Below are positions 1 to 7,888 of a stretch of 64,000 nt of DNA, piece after piece. A program made the position numbers and the translations under genes. The stretch lies in contig NC_007406.1 of assembly GCF_000012725.1 (NCBI RefSeq), positions 896,001 to 960,000 of the forward strand. Direction: 5' to 3'. Under the pieces are notes generated by a model, which was given only the letters and a program-made list of their open reading frames with translations, made no database searches and was not told the origin of the DNA. The stretch is from Nitrobacter winogradskyi Nb-255 (GTDB lineage Bacteria; Pseudomonadota; Alphaproteobacteria; Rhizobiales; Xanthobacteraceae). The first letter of the stretch is position 1; each line of letters starts with the position of its first letter.

Positions 1-1334
1 TGACGCCACGTCTGGCCGAGCAACGCCGTTAGCTTTCCCCAAACCTCCTCGCGCGAAGTGTCGCCTTCGAGCACGATGTGTTCGACGAGCGCGCTGGTGA
101 GCCTTCGGCCCCACGCCCAGATATCGACCTCGATCCGGTCGTGCTGAACGTCGGCGCCTGCCGTGAGGATCAGGCCGCACATTGGCACCAGCGGTGCGAA
201 ATCTTCCCGCCGCTCGTAGAGGCGCTGCCAATCCGGTGCTTCGCCGCGTTCCTGCCACGTCTCGCCGAGCAGCGTGTTCTTTGCGGCTTTGAGCGCCGCA
301 TCATCACCCTGGGCCGCTTCCCATTCGCGGGCGATATCGGCCCAGCCAAGCCAGCCCACCGGCGAATAGAGCCCGGAGATGTGAAAGCCGACGCAATGCG
401 GGTCGGCCGGAGTGGCGGTGGCGCGCCATTCGCCCGCCGACAGCATCGCGGTCTTGTGGTGCTCGGCGATCGGCTGATCGCAAGCCTCGCAGTGATAGGC
501 AGCGCTCGCCGGTTCGCCGCTCGTCCATTTCAGGCGTTCGAACTTGAGCCATTGGGAGAGGCCGCAATGCGGGCACGGTACGAAGAATCGGCGCTGATCG
601 CTCGCTTCGAATTCCCGCTCGATCCGGGACAGGCCCTTGATCGTCGGCGTCGAGACAAGAAACACCTTGGCGCGGTGGCCGAAGGTGCGCGTGCGGGCGA
701 TGGCGAGCGCGACCGGATCGCCTTCGCCATCGACATCGCCCTCATAGGCGTCCACCTCGTCGAGGAAGACATAGCGCGCGGGCATTGAGCGCAGGCCGAC
801 GGCGGAGTTGGCGCCGGTCAAGACAAGCTGCCCGCCTGCGAATTTCTTGGCGAGTACCGTGTTGCCGCTATCGCGCGAGCGCGACGGCAGGATCAGCGCC
901 CGAAGTTCCGGGCTTTCATCGATCAGCGGCTCGATGCGCTGTTGTGACAGGCGTTTGGCGAGATCGGTCGTCGGCTGAACGCCGAGGAACGGACCCGGCG
1001 CCTGATGGATGCAATAGCCGATCCAGTTGTTGCCGGCCTCGGTCGCGCCGACCTGCGCCGCTTTCATGAACACGATCCGCCGGGCCGAACTGCCGGGCGA
1101 GAGCGCATCCATGACGCCGCGCATATAGGGCGTCCGGTCGGTTCGATAGCGGCCCGCCTCGGACGAAGCGCGCGAGGACAGAAAGCGATAACGATCCGCC
1201 CAAGCCGAAACCGTCAGAGCCGGATCGGGCGCAAGGCCACGGCTCCAGGCGGTAATGATCTCCGCGCGTCCGTCGAAGCCTTCATCGAAGCTCGATGCCG
1301 ATTTGGCTGAGTTCTTCGAGATGGCGTCGGACAT
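1..1334 (-). CDS. Phage terminase large subunit, GpA family (3' end outside window)
   Basis: This is the ATPase/nuclease motor that cuts and packages phage DNA. Reading the minus strand from an ATG at 1334 gives 444 residues before the window edge. Visible are a Walker A-like QVGATEAG segment near residue 87, a FLDEVDAYE Walker B segment, a CPHCG...CEAC zinc knuckle and the start of the nuclease domain (ADVQHDRIEVDIWAWG). These are hallmarks of the lambda gpA-type family, which is usually 550-650 aa. The start overlaps the end of the small-subunit-like gene by about 50 bases, as is usual for such pairs. The ATG is chosen because it is the first upstream start giving a conventional N-terminus; a later start cannot be excluded. 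Confidence 0.9.
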   Translation of the reverse strand, partial: MSDAISKNSAKSASSFDEGFDGRAEIITAWSRGLAPDPALTVSAWADRYRFLSSRASSEAGRYRTDRTPYMRGVMDALSPGSSARRIVFMKAAQVGATEAGNNWIGYCIHQAPGPFLGVQPTTDLAKRLSQQRIEPLIDESPELRALILPSRSRDSGNTVLAKKFAGGQLVLTGANSAVGLRSMPARYVFLDEVDAYEGDVDGEGDPVALAIARTRTFGHRAKVFLVSTPTIKGLSRIEREFEASDQRRFFVPCPHCGLSQWLKFERLKWTSGEPASAAYHCEACDQPIAEHHKTAMLSAGEWRATATPADPHCVGFHISGLYSPVGWLGWADIAREWEAAQGDDAALKAAKNTLLGETWQERGEAPDWQRLYERREDFAPLVPMCGLILTAGADVQHDRIEVDIWAWGRRLTSALVEHIVLEGDTSREEVWGKLTALLGQTWR

Positions 1335-1854
1335 GGGCTTCGAGAACCTGCTCGCAGCGGTGAGGATCGATTTGCAGTTCGGCGGCGATCAGGGCGGCGG
1401 CGCGCGCCGGCCATTGCACCCAAGCGTCGCGTTCGCGCCTGGCGAGCGCAAAGACCGTTGAGACCGCGCGCGAGCGATCGACGAGATCGCCCTTGAGCTT
1501 GCCAAGACGGATGCGGCGCTCCTGCGCCTTGATCACCTCGTTGGCGGTGCGCGCCTGGACGAAGGTCATGTTGCCGGCGGCGGGCGCGGGCTCACCGCTT
1601 TCGCGCAAGGTTTCGCGGACCGCTTCGACTGCCGCAATCGGCACGGGACGCGGTGTGCCGCGCGGCGGTGGCGGCGATTTGGCCACGGGGCGAACTTGCG
1701 CGGGGTCGGAGCTCGATCCCCAGGCGCGATCCGCTTTCTCGGGATCGATCGTGCCGTCGTCCTCTACGGCGATCCGGCCCGAGGCGATGGCCTTTCGAAC
1801 CGCCATGTCGGAGACGCCGCGATGGCGCGCATAGGCCCTCCGCGACAGACCCAT
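1282..1854 (-). CDS. Terminase small subunit / Nu1-like DNA-packaging protein
   Basis: About 190 aa. The N-terminus (GLSRRAYARHRGVSDMAVRK) is a helix-turn-helix of the Nu1/phage DNA-packaging type, followed by a Pro-rich linker and a helical C-terminal half (LGKLKGDLVDRSRAV...). It lies just upstream of the large terminase gene and overlaps it, so it probably recognises the packaging site and recruits the motor. I prefer the ATG at 1854, which has GGGAG about 8 bases upstream, over a TTG 15 bases earlier. Proteins of this type are often annotated only as elements of external origin. Confidence 0.8.
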   Translation of the reverse strand: MGLSRRAYARHRGVSDMAVRKAIASGRIAVEDDGTIDPEKADRAWGSSSDPAQVRPVAKSPPPPRGTPRPVPIAAVEAVRETLRESGEPAPAAGNMTFVQARTANEVIKAQERRIRLGKLKGDLVDRSRAVSTVFALARRERDAWVQWPARAAALIAAELQIDPHRCEQVLEAHVRRHLEELSQIGIELR

Positions 1855-1962
1855 GGGCTGCGCTCCCAATCGAAAATAATTAGCGATTAGAGCGACTTAG
1901 GAGTTGCTCCGATTTGTGTGTCGAGGCTGTCTGCGACCCGTCCTAACCCACGGAGATCGCTC

Positions 1963-2211
1963 ATGAAGCGCCGCAAAGTTCATCCCGCCGACGCCGCCAA
2001 CGCTGCAGTTCTCGCCAACGCCGTTCGCTATGACGTTGCCCTGTTCCTCGGAACCGGGCGCTACGCCCGGGCGAGCGCGCCGACCCTTGAAGATGCGCGG
2101 ATTGAGGCGATGCGCCTCGTCGCCGATAACCCCACACCGTTCGGCAAGCGCCTTCCGCTGATCTACGGCGTCACCGCCGAAGGCCGTTCGGCGCTTGTCA
2201 CTTCGAACTGA
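1963..2211 (+). CDS. Conserved phage hypothetical protein, 82 aa
   Basis: Small protein beginning MKRRKVHPADAANAAV after a good GGAG ribosome site (bases 1951-1954). It is transcribed divergently from the terminase genes and followed 24 bases later by another plus-strand gene. It has no motif I recognise. Composition is alanine-rich with a mixed charge pattern and no membrane segment. The segment ATLEDARIEAMRL-like (residues 46-58) suggests a small alpha/beta fold. Function unknown. Confidence 0.6.
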   Translation: MKRRKVHPADAANAAVLANAVRYDVALFLGTGRYARASAPTLEDARIEAMRLVADNPTPFGKRLPLIYGVTAEGRSALVTSN

Positions 2212-2235
2212 ACCCGATCCTGAAGGAGCACGACC

Positions 2236-2694
2236 ATGACCACGGAAGCCACGACCTACGACAAGAAGTTCAACGCCCAGCGCGGTGCGCAGCGCACCGG
2301 GTTGAAGCCCGGCGAGTTCGAAGTGTTCAAGACGCCCGATGGCCGGTTCGGCTGGCGGGCAATGGCGACAGACACCGATGGCCAGCCGCCGATCAAGACC
2401 ACGGAGTCCGAGCTGGCAACGTCGCCGACCAGCCCAAAGCCCGGCAAGCGCAAGGCGATCATCGAGCAGGCGCAGGCGGGCGCGCTTCCGGCAGCGCCGG
2501 ATTTCTCCAAGCCGACACATGCGCGGTTTCGGGCGAAGCTCGCCAAGCTGGTGACGCTGGTCGAAGCGAGCGATGTCGAAGGCCTGAAGGCCATCGAGAT
2601 CAATCCGGTTTCAACGAGCCCGAAGGCCATGGCGCGCTATCGCGATCTCGCGCTCATCGCCATCGAGGCGCGTCGCAGGCAATCGGCGATCTGA
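2236..2694 (+). CDS. Phage-associated hypothetical protein, 152 aa
   Basis: Starts MTTEATTYDKKF behind GAAGGAGCACGACC. The first third resembles the DUF3489 arrangement in position and tone (a substrate-like region followed by a linker rich in Pro, Lys and Ser), but I cannot confirm it. The C-terminal 60 residues look like a soluble helical domain (AKLAKLVTLVEASDVEGLKAIEINPVSTS). It forms a short plus-strand unit with the preceding 82-aa gene. No catalytic motif is visible. Confidence 0.55.
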   Translation: MTTEATTYDKKFNAQRGAQRTGLKPGEFEVFKTPDGRFGWRAMATDTDGQPPIKTTESELATSPTSPKPGKRKAIIEQAQAGALPAAPDFSKPTHARFRAKLAKLVTLVEASDVEGLKAIEINPVSTSPKAMARYRDLALIAIEARRRQSAI

Positions 2695-2748
2695 GGGCCG
2701 AACTGACAGCGAACACGGAACGCTTCGCAGAAGAGGTCAGGAGCGCTA

Positions 2749-3201
2749 ATGTCGCTTGAATCAAACAACGTCATGAGTCTTGAAAACATCGGGCGGAGCA
2801 AAATGAACCCTATCGAATACGCGTTCCCGACTGATCCGTCCTCTACCAGTTACTGCGTCTTTCCTGATGTGCTTGAGCGCGATGATCTGGTGCTGTTTCA
2901 TGCGACCCCAATCGCAAATTTGGAGCCGATACTGAAGAATGGCTTCATAATTCCCGACCCCACAGGCACCAATGGGCTACCTTCAGTTTCCTTCGCGAAG
3001 CAAAGCTCCATGGCTCTGGGCCACGCTATGCAAATGCGCCAAGATCGGTCAGGGGAGTACTGCATTCTTGCAGTGCGCTATCATTCCCTTGAGCGGAAGG
3101 GGTTGAAGAACAACGTGAGTGATATTCACGACTACACACTCGACCCCCCTCCGCAAATTGTCGGCTACTGCAAAGTGCCGACAGCTTATGTTCATGTCTG
3201 A
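2749..3201 (+). CDS. Possible ADP-ribosyltransferase-fold protein (DarT-like N-terminal signature)
   Basis: 150 aa. Residues 47-68 read LVLFHATPIANLEPILKNGF, which resembles the HxT...NL..IL..G entry motif of DarT/PARP-type and RNA 2'-phosphotransferase folds. A Ser/Phe-rich SVSFAK segment follows at 77-82, where the second strand motif would be expected. The Arg/Tyr/Glu triad cannot be assigned with confidence. The base composition is visibly less GC-rich than in neighbouring phage genes, which suggests separate acquisition (a moron). The start is ambiguous: ATG at 2749, 2773 or 2803. It could be an unrelated small alpha/beta protein. Confidence 0.5.
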   Translation: MSLESNNVMSLENIGRSKMNPIEYAFPTDPSSTSYCVFPDVLERDDLVLFHATPIANLEPILKNGFIIPDPTGTNGLPSVSFAKQSSMALGHAMQMRQDRSGEYCILAVRYHSLERKGLKNNVSDIHDYTLDPPPQIVGYCKVPTAYVHV

Positions 3202-3223
3202 CTATCAAGATCACTTGATGCAA

Positions 3224-3928
3224 TTAAGGCCGGGCAGGCCCAGCGACATTCCAGAACACGACGCGGCCCGGACCCTTCCGGGCCGTCATCGTCTCCCAAG
3301 CCTTCGCGTCGTAGTGCGGATCGGACGGAAACGGCGATATCGCTTTCGCGACATCGGAGAATGGGCGCGGATAGACGTGGATCGTGGCGTTCGCCACGTC
3401 CTCGCGCGCAAGTTCCCGTCCAACCTGAACGACATGGCGGCGGGCACGAGGCCAAGCTTTATCCAGCGCCCGGGCCAGCACGCCGGAGCCAGCCGCACAC
3501 CAGAGTTCATCGGGATCAAGCCCGGTCGCCAGCGCGGCGTCTGCAAGGCGTGTGATGGCTTCGGGCAGATCGACGCCGAAGGGCACAAGCCGCGCGCCGC
3601 TCGTTTTTGCATAGTCCTTCGCGCGAGCTTGCACGACCGAGAGATAGCCGGGCCGAACCGGCACCACCTTCGCACCGAGCCTTGCCGCTTCCAGCGTTCG
3701 CGGATGGAGCTTGGCTCGCGCCGCGACAAAGATCGTCGCGCGCTTGCCGAGATCCTTCGCGACGGTCGCGAGCGCGGTTTGCGCGCCGCCCTCAGCCGGG
3801 CTGGCGTAGACGGCTTCCTCCGCGCCTTCAAACAGCACCGGCATGAACCGCGCTTTCGTGCCGCCCGGGAAAAGATCGTCGCGGATCACTGATACGCCGC
3901 CGTGCTCACGGACAATCGGCGGCGTCAT
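3224..3928 (-). CDS. PLP-dependent (fold type II) enzyme-like protein of phage origin
   Basis: 234 aa. The N-terminal IRDDLFPGGTKARFMP matches the cofactor-lysine motif of the tryptophan synthase beta / ACC deaminase / D-cysteine desulfhydrase fold, with Lys25 the predicted Schiff-base residue. SPAEGGAQTALA follows at about 42-53, where the next active-site loop lies in that fold. At 234 aa it is shorter than cellular enzymes (about 330). The ATG overlaps the methyltransferase stop codon (ATGA), so it is translated with the ParB-like and methyltransferase genes. That context suggests DNA-base modification or DNA metabolism rather than amino-acid catabolism; this is inference. Confidence 0.65.
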   Translation of the reverse strand: MTPPIVREHGGVSVIRDDLFPGGTKARFMPVLFEGAEEAVYASPAEGGAQTALATVAKDLGKRATIFVAARAKLHPRTLEAARLGAKVVPVRPGYLSVVQARAKDYAKTSGARLVPFGVDLPEAITRLADAALATGLDPDELWCAAGSGVLARALDKAWPRARRHVVQVGRELAREDVANATIHVYPRPFSDVAKAISPFPSDPHYDAKAWETMTARKGPGRVVFWNVAGPARP

Positions 3929-4851
3929 GCCAAGGCCTCCTCGATCTCGCCGAATTCGACTTCGCCGCAGGCTTCGGTTGCGCGCCGGGGATCGCCTTTG
4001 ACGAAGACCAGAACGCTTTGGTGGGTGCGCCCTAGTTTGCGCGCGGCGGTGAACTGGCGACCGGTTCGGATCGGCAGTGATCCGACGGCGGTCACGAGGA
4101 TCGCCTCGTTGTAAAAGCGCGCGCCCGCCGCCTCGAAGGCTTCGACCGTTCGGCCTGGCAGGTTGACGTAGAAACCGCGGTCGTCGCGCACATCGCCGAC
4201 AACCCAGACCGCGAAGCGATCGTCCTTCAATCGGGCGACGGCGGCGGCGATGATCGCGGCCTGCGCCTCGAAGAACGCGGCCTCACCCATCGTCGAAAGA
4301 TCGGCAGGATCGTCGGAATAGCGTTCGAGGTTCCAATAGGGTGGGCAGGAGAAGATCAGGTCCGCCGCGACATCCGCGGCAATAGCGCCAAGATCGCGCG
4401 CGTCGCCGACGCGCCATTCCGGCGACGGTTCGACGGCGATTGTGACCTGCGCGCGGTTCGCCTCGACCTGCTCGTGCCGAAGTTCGATCCCGACGTAGCG
4501 ACGCCCCAGACGCGAGGCGACGATGCCGCGCACCGAGCCGCCCGCAAAGGGATCGAGCACGGTTCCGCCTTGCGGGCAGAACCAGCGATAGGCGATTTCG
4601 CACAAGACCGGATCGAAGATCGACGTGCCGGAAGCGGTCGGCGCGTCGGACGCCTCGTAGTGGTCGGCGAGGAATTCTTCTGTCGTCAGCTCGCGGCCGA
4701 TCTCCGCCTCGCGAGCCCGCTTCTTCGAATAGAAGCCGGGATCGCCCGATGTGTGCGACGGCATCAGCACGCCGCCGTTGGTGGTCGCGCCGACCTCATG
4801 CTCGCCCCGCATCAGATCCTGACCGAACGTGCGGGCGAGACCCTTAGCCAT
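3925..4851 (-). CDS. Phage DNA methyltransferase (adenine-N6 or cytosine-N4)
   Basis: 308 aa from the ATG at 4851, whose ATGGCTAA overlaps the ParB-like stop codon by 8 bases; an earlier in-frame start at 4920 would overlap far more and is less likely. The AdoMet site is DPFAGGSVRG and the catalytic motif is SCPPYWNLERYS. The order is catalytic loop after AdoMet motif, and the middle segment YVGIELRHEQVEANRAQ fits the second AdoMet strand. It probably methylates phage DNA against host restriction. The target is not predictable. It lies in a three-gene coupled cluster with the ParB-like protein upstream and the PLP-fold protein downstream. Confidence 0.88.
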   Translation of the reverse strand: MAKGLARTFGQDLMRGEHEVGATTNGGVLMPSHTSGDPGFYSKKRAREAEIGRELTTEEFLADHYEASDAPTASGTSIFDPVLCEIAYRWFCPQGGTVLDPFAGGSVRGIVASRLGRRYVGIELRHEQVEANRAQVTIAVEPSPEWRVGDARDLGAIAADVAADLIFSCPPYWNLERYSDDPADLSTMGEAAFFEAQAAIIAAAVARLKDDRFAVWVVGDVRDDRGFYVNLPGRTVEAFEAAGARFYNEAILVTAVGSLPIRTGRQFTAARKLGRTHQSVLVFVKGDPRRATEACGEVEFGEIEEALA

Positions 4852-5587
4852 GGGCGGGTTTGTCCTTCTTGCCGGTCCAGCCGCGATCGAGCGGGCGGGG
4901 TGATCCGCCGGGCGCTGCATTGTTCCGGTTGCGATAGTGATTGAGACCGGGCTCGGTCACGCCGTCGGCGACGCCATAGGTCGCGCCTTCGCCGCGTCCA
5001 AGTTCCGAGCGAATGCCGAGATCGATCCAGGCGCGCTTGCGGTCCTGCCACCAGCCCTTGCGGGCATCGAGCACCGAGAAGGGCGGAATGCCGAAGCGCT
5101 CGGCAAGGGTCGCGCGTTGTGTTTCGGTCGAGGCATCGGACGATGGCTCGCCATCCGCCGCGCCATCGCCGCCGGCATCGGCGTCAAGGCCATCGAGCAA
5201 CCGGCCGAGTTCCTCTTCGGCAAAGCCCAGAAGATCGAGATCGAAGGCGTCTTCATGCAAGGCGGCGATTTCGGCCTTGAGCATCGCATCGTCCCAGGCC
5301 GCATTTTCCGCGATCCGGTTGTCGGCGATCACCAGCGCCCGGCGCTGCGATTCCGAAAGATGCGAAAGCACGATGACCGGCACTTCGGCGAGACCGAGCT
5401 TCTCGGCGGCGAGAACGCGCCCGTGGCCGGCGATGATCACATCGTCGGCGCCGATCAGCACCGGGTTCACGAAGCCGAACTCGGCAATCGAGCCCGCGAT
5501 CTGCGCAATCTGATCGCCCGAATGCGTCCGTGCGTTGCGGACATAGGGGATCAGCCGCGCAATCGGGCGGCTCTCGATGGCGAGCAT
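4844..5587 (-). CDS. ParB-like N-terminal domain protein
   Basis: 247 aa. Residues 5-90 carry the ParB/Srx fold: ARLIPYVRNARTHS, then GFVNPVLIGADDVIIAGHGR with the GHGR nucleotide-site motif, then VPVIVLSHLSESQRRAL. The C-terminal half (EELGRLLDGLDADAGG onward) is acidic and then basic. In many alphaproteobacterial phages this domain is fused to the DNA methyltransferase; here the two are separate but translationally coupled. It may guide the methyltransferase or bind DNA itself. It begins with ATG behind GGAGAC. A cluster of GCGAACC repeats sits just upstream. Confidence 0.85.
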   Translation of the reverse strand: MLAIESRPIARLIPYVRNARTHSGDQIAQIAGSIAEFGFVNPVLIGADDVIIAGHGRVLAAEKLGLAEVPVIVLSHLSESQRRALVIADNRIAENAAWDDAMLKAEIAALHEDAFDLDLLGFAEEELGRLLDGLDADAGGDGAADGEPSSDASTETQRATLAERFGIPPFSVLDARKGWWQDRKRAWIDLGIRSELGRGEGATYGVADGVTEPGLNHYRNRNNAAPGGSPRPLDRGWTGKKDKPAHG

Positions 5588-5603
5588 TGTGTCTCCGTTG
5601 AAT

Positions 5604-5663
5604 GCGAACCGGGGTGCGAACCCGCGAACCTCAAGGGCGGGGTGCGAACCCGGTTCGCGAACC
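5604..5663. repeat. Cluster of GCGAACC heptamers upstream of the ParB-like gene
   Basis: Five direct copies of GCGAACC start at 5604, 5616, 5624, 5644 and 5657, and one inverted copy GGTTCGC starts at 5652, all within 60 bases. They begin 16 bases upstream of the ParB-like start codon. This arrangement fits an operator or a DNA-binding array for a protein of this operon. Apart from this cluster I see no gene in the 402-base interval 5588-5989. Confidence 0.6.
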
Positions 5664-5989
5664 TGCCGCTAGCAAAGGATCGCGCTGCCGCCGCCCGCAT
5701 ACGTTGAGGGCCTGGAAGAACCTAAAAGGGGCGGGGATCGGCGGTTTCGCGCCGCATGCGCGTTGTCGTCGGGATAAGCGTTCGAATGCGAGGGTGCGCG
5801 GGATCGTGGTGTTGATGCCTGCACCTCTCGCGATCATGCCAACAAATATCGCGAAAACCTCTGAATTTGTCTCGCTCGAAGTTAGACGAACTGGCGTCAA
5901 TGCGCGCCTGTTGAGCGCGGGCAAGAGCCGCCCCCACGTCGTCGAATGCGCGTTCAAGTCGTCCCTACGCGCGCGCGAAGAGGCGTGGT

Positions 5990-6418
5990 TCATGACGCCT
6001 GTTTCCTCGGCTTCGACATGCGCGGCTTGTCGTCGGCGTGCAAGCGATGGCTGATCTTGATCAGCGCGGTCGCCCACCAGCGCCAGGCTGTCGCCCTGCT
6101 CACGCCGAGCCTTCGACAGATCGGCTTCCAGCGCATGCCCTCGGCGCGCAGCCACACAACGCGCGCCTCTTCGGGTTCGAGCCAGAACAGCCAGGCGAAG
6201 CATTCTTCCATGCGGTCGATGGATTGTGGCGTCGCCCAGACCTTCATGGGCTGGCGCTCCATGGCCATGATTTCCCATGTCGTTCGCACAATGGCGGGCC
6301 AGACGTTGAAATAGCCCTGCGGCTTGTCGTCAGGCAGGCGGCGCAGTGTGCGTGCCGCTTCCTCGAAGCGGTCCTCGATCTCGTTCGGCGAGAGCGGTCC
6401 AGACAGGCGCTTGCTCAT
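5990..6418 (-). CDS. DUF6362-type phage protein with C-terminal helix-turn-helix
   Basis: 142 aa. The central part (MERQPMKVWATPQSIDRMEE, WLFWLEPEEARVVWLRAEG) and the C-terminal HTH (ICRRLGVSRATAWRWW) match phage proteins of the DUF6362 type, which resemble sigma-70 region 4 DNA-binding domains. It probably acts as a late-gene or packaging regulator. Its ATG overlaps the stop codon of the RuvC-like gene upstream (ATGA), placing it in the long reverse-strand operon. Confidence 0.75.
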   Translation of the reverse strand: MSKRLSGPLSPNEIEDRFEEAARTLRRLPDDKPQGYFNVWPAIVRTTWEIMAMERQPMKVWATPQSIDRMEECFAWLFWLEPEEARVVWLRAEGMRWKPICRRLGVSRATAWRWWATALIKISHRLHADDKPRMSKPRKQAS

Positions 6419-6948
6419 TGCGCGCCTCCGATCTCATTGGCGATGGCCCAGGCGAGAAGGGCCAGAGCATCGGCCTCGTTGTCGTCCTTCGGCAGGAAGC
6501 CTTGCGCCCGCACGGCGCGGATCACGTCCTCCTTCGGCGCGTTGCCTTTGCCGGTGGCGTGGCGCTTGATGGTGGCCACAGGCACGCCGAGATAGGGCGC
6601 GGCCTTGCGCTCGCACCACGCGGTGAGATGGGCGAGGAAGCCGCCATAGACCTGCGCGGCAAGCGTTCCGGCGTGGGCGCGGACTTCCTCGAACACCACG
6701 GCGTCGAACGGGCCAGCGTCGCGGTTGAGATCGGCGAGGAATTTCTCGAAGCGCAGAAACGCCATGCCCGCGCCTTCGAAGCGGCCGGGACGAAATTCGG
6801 TAACGCCTGAGGCAATCCGGCCCGAGCGCGGCAGCACGGCCCATCCGGTTCGGGTGCCAAGGTCAAGCGCGAGGATCGTTCGCGACGCCGGCGGCGCCAC
6901 GGCGGGCGCCGGCGGGATAGCAGGGTTTTCAAAGGCGAGGGCAAGCAT
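6415..6948 (-). CDS. RuvC-like Holliday junction resolvase
   Basis: 177 aa from an ATG at 6948 with an excellent AGGAGG six bases upstream. The start 45 bases earlier lacks a ribosome site. The RNase H-fold signature is ILALDLGTRTGWAVL (first Asp), then AVVFEEVRAHAGT (Glu), and a C-terminal KDDNEADALALLAWA (final acidic pair). These match RuvC-type phage endonucleases that resolve replication and recombination branches before packaging. It is coupled to the DUF6362 gene downstream. Confidence 0.85.
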   Translation of the reverse strand: MLALAFENPAIPPAPAVAPPASRTILALDLGTRTGWAVLPRSGRIASGVTEFRPGRFEGAGMAFLRFEKFLADLNRDAGPFDAVVFEEVRAHAGTLAAQVYGGFLAHLTAWCERKAAPYLGVPVATIKRHATGKGNAPKEDVIRAVRAQGFLPKDDNEADALALLAWAIANEIGGAQ

Positions 6949-6962
6949 GGGTTCCTCCTGAG

Positions 6963-7670
6963 CTAGAACGGGATGTCGTCGCCGCGTTCCCAATCGATCG
7001 GCGGCTTGGTGGATGGTGTTTCGGGACGGGGATCGAGCAGCGGCGCGTAAAGCCCTGCGAAGCCCGCAGAACGGTTTCGGCGATTGCGGGCTGGCAGTTT
7101 GCGGGCAGGCTTCGTCTCGCGTTCTGTGGCCACGACAGGCGCGGCAGAACCGATCGCAAGTTTGGCGGTTGTCCCTGCGGGCCGAACCGCGGTGACTTCG
7201 GCGCCGGGGAAGGCCTCTTTCGTCGCGCGCACCGTGTCACCGAAGGCTTCGATCGCAATCGCCACTTCAGCCAGCGTCCAGACCGCGCCCTTGCGTTCGT
7301 GTCCCAGCGCAAAGGCCTCGTCGGAATCGCGCACGATGGCGATCACCTCGCCGGTTTCGGGCAGCACGGCTTCCCAGATCGTCGGCGCGAGCGGTTTCCA
7401 GCCTCCGGTGATCGCGGCGGCGTCGAGCGCATTCCACGCCCGCAGCATGGCTTCGGCCTGGGCCGAGATCGCTGCCGAAATATCCGAACGGATTGCCTCG
7501 TCGAGACGTTCGGCTTGCGACCGAAACCGAACGGCGAGCGGCGCATCGACGAGCTTCGGAAGGCGATCAATTCCCCATTTGCGTTCCATGGCCGAAGCCA
7601 CCGCATCGAGGCGATCGAGCGAGGCCTTCGCCAGATCGGCTGAGGGCATCGGGTTCAGGGCGGCGGTCAT
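6963..7670 (-). CDS. Phage hypothetical protein ending in an SSB-like acidic tip
   Basis: 235 aa, mostly helical at first (SADLAKASLDRLDAVASAME), with a basic Arg/Lys-rich stretch near 190-205 and the C-terminal sequence WERGDDIPF. The ending DDIPF is the hallmark of bacterial single-stranded DNA-binding proteins, through which they recruit repair and replication partners. I see no clear OB-fold. It lies between the RuvC-like resolvase and the primase-helicase. Its start codon overlaps the stop of the small 73-aa gene. It probably works on single-stranded DNA or mimics the SSB tip; this is inference. Confidence 0.7.
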   Translation of the reverse strand: MTAALNPMPSADLAKASLDRLDAVASAMERKWGIDRLPKLVDAPLAVRFRSQAERLDEAIRSDISAAISAQAEAMLRAWNALDAAAITGGWKPLAPTIWEAVLPETGEVIAIVRDSDEAFALGHERKGAVWTLAEVAIAIEAFGDTVRATKEAFPGAEVTAVRPAGTTAKLAIGSAAPVVATERETKPARKLPARNRRNRSAGFAGLYAPLLDPRPETPSTKPPIDWERGDDIPF

Positions 7671-7888
7671 GCCTGCGCCCTCCGATGGAAGCGCGGCGCG
7701 GCACGCCCTCGCGTGCGCGCCCGCGCGGTATCCCCGTAGGGGATACTGACCTGTCTCCGTTTCCGTCTCCGCTTTGAAATCAACGGGTTAGCGGGACGTT
7801 TCCGCGTCTCCGCGACGTTTCCGCCTCCAATGAAATCAAACACTTGGCGGATGTCTCCGCCGCTTCTCCGCCAGCATGTTGCGGTCAT
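7667..7888 (-). CDS. Small basic protein, 73 aa
   Basis: Begins MTATCWRRSGGDIRQVFDFI and is rich in Arg and Lys. Both ends are translationally coupled: its ATG overlaps the stop of the primase-helicase, and its stop overlaps the ATG of the next gene. That double ATGA coupling is the main reason to believe in it. The middle of the gene carries repeated GTTTCCG/GTCTCCG tracts (7756-7830), so part of its sequence may be constrained as DNA. Function unknown. Confidence 0.5.
   Translation of the reverse strand: MTATCWRRSGGDIRQVFDFIGGGNVAETRKRPANPLISKRRRKRRQVSIPYGDTARARTRGRAAPRFHRRAQA

Noticed and set aside
4937-5707. Long plus-strand reading frame opposite the ParB-like gene
   Set aside because: It mirrors the real minus-strand gene, has no motif and no ribosome site; high GC makes such shadows common.
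5602-6054. Plus-strand frame between the ParB-like and DUF6362 genes
   Set aside because: Passes through the heptamer array and overlaps DUF6362 in antisense; no start signal or recognisable sequence.
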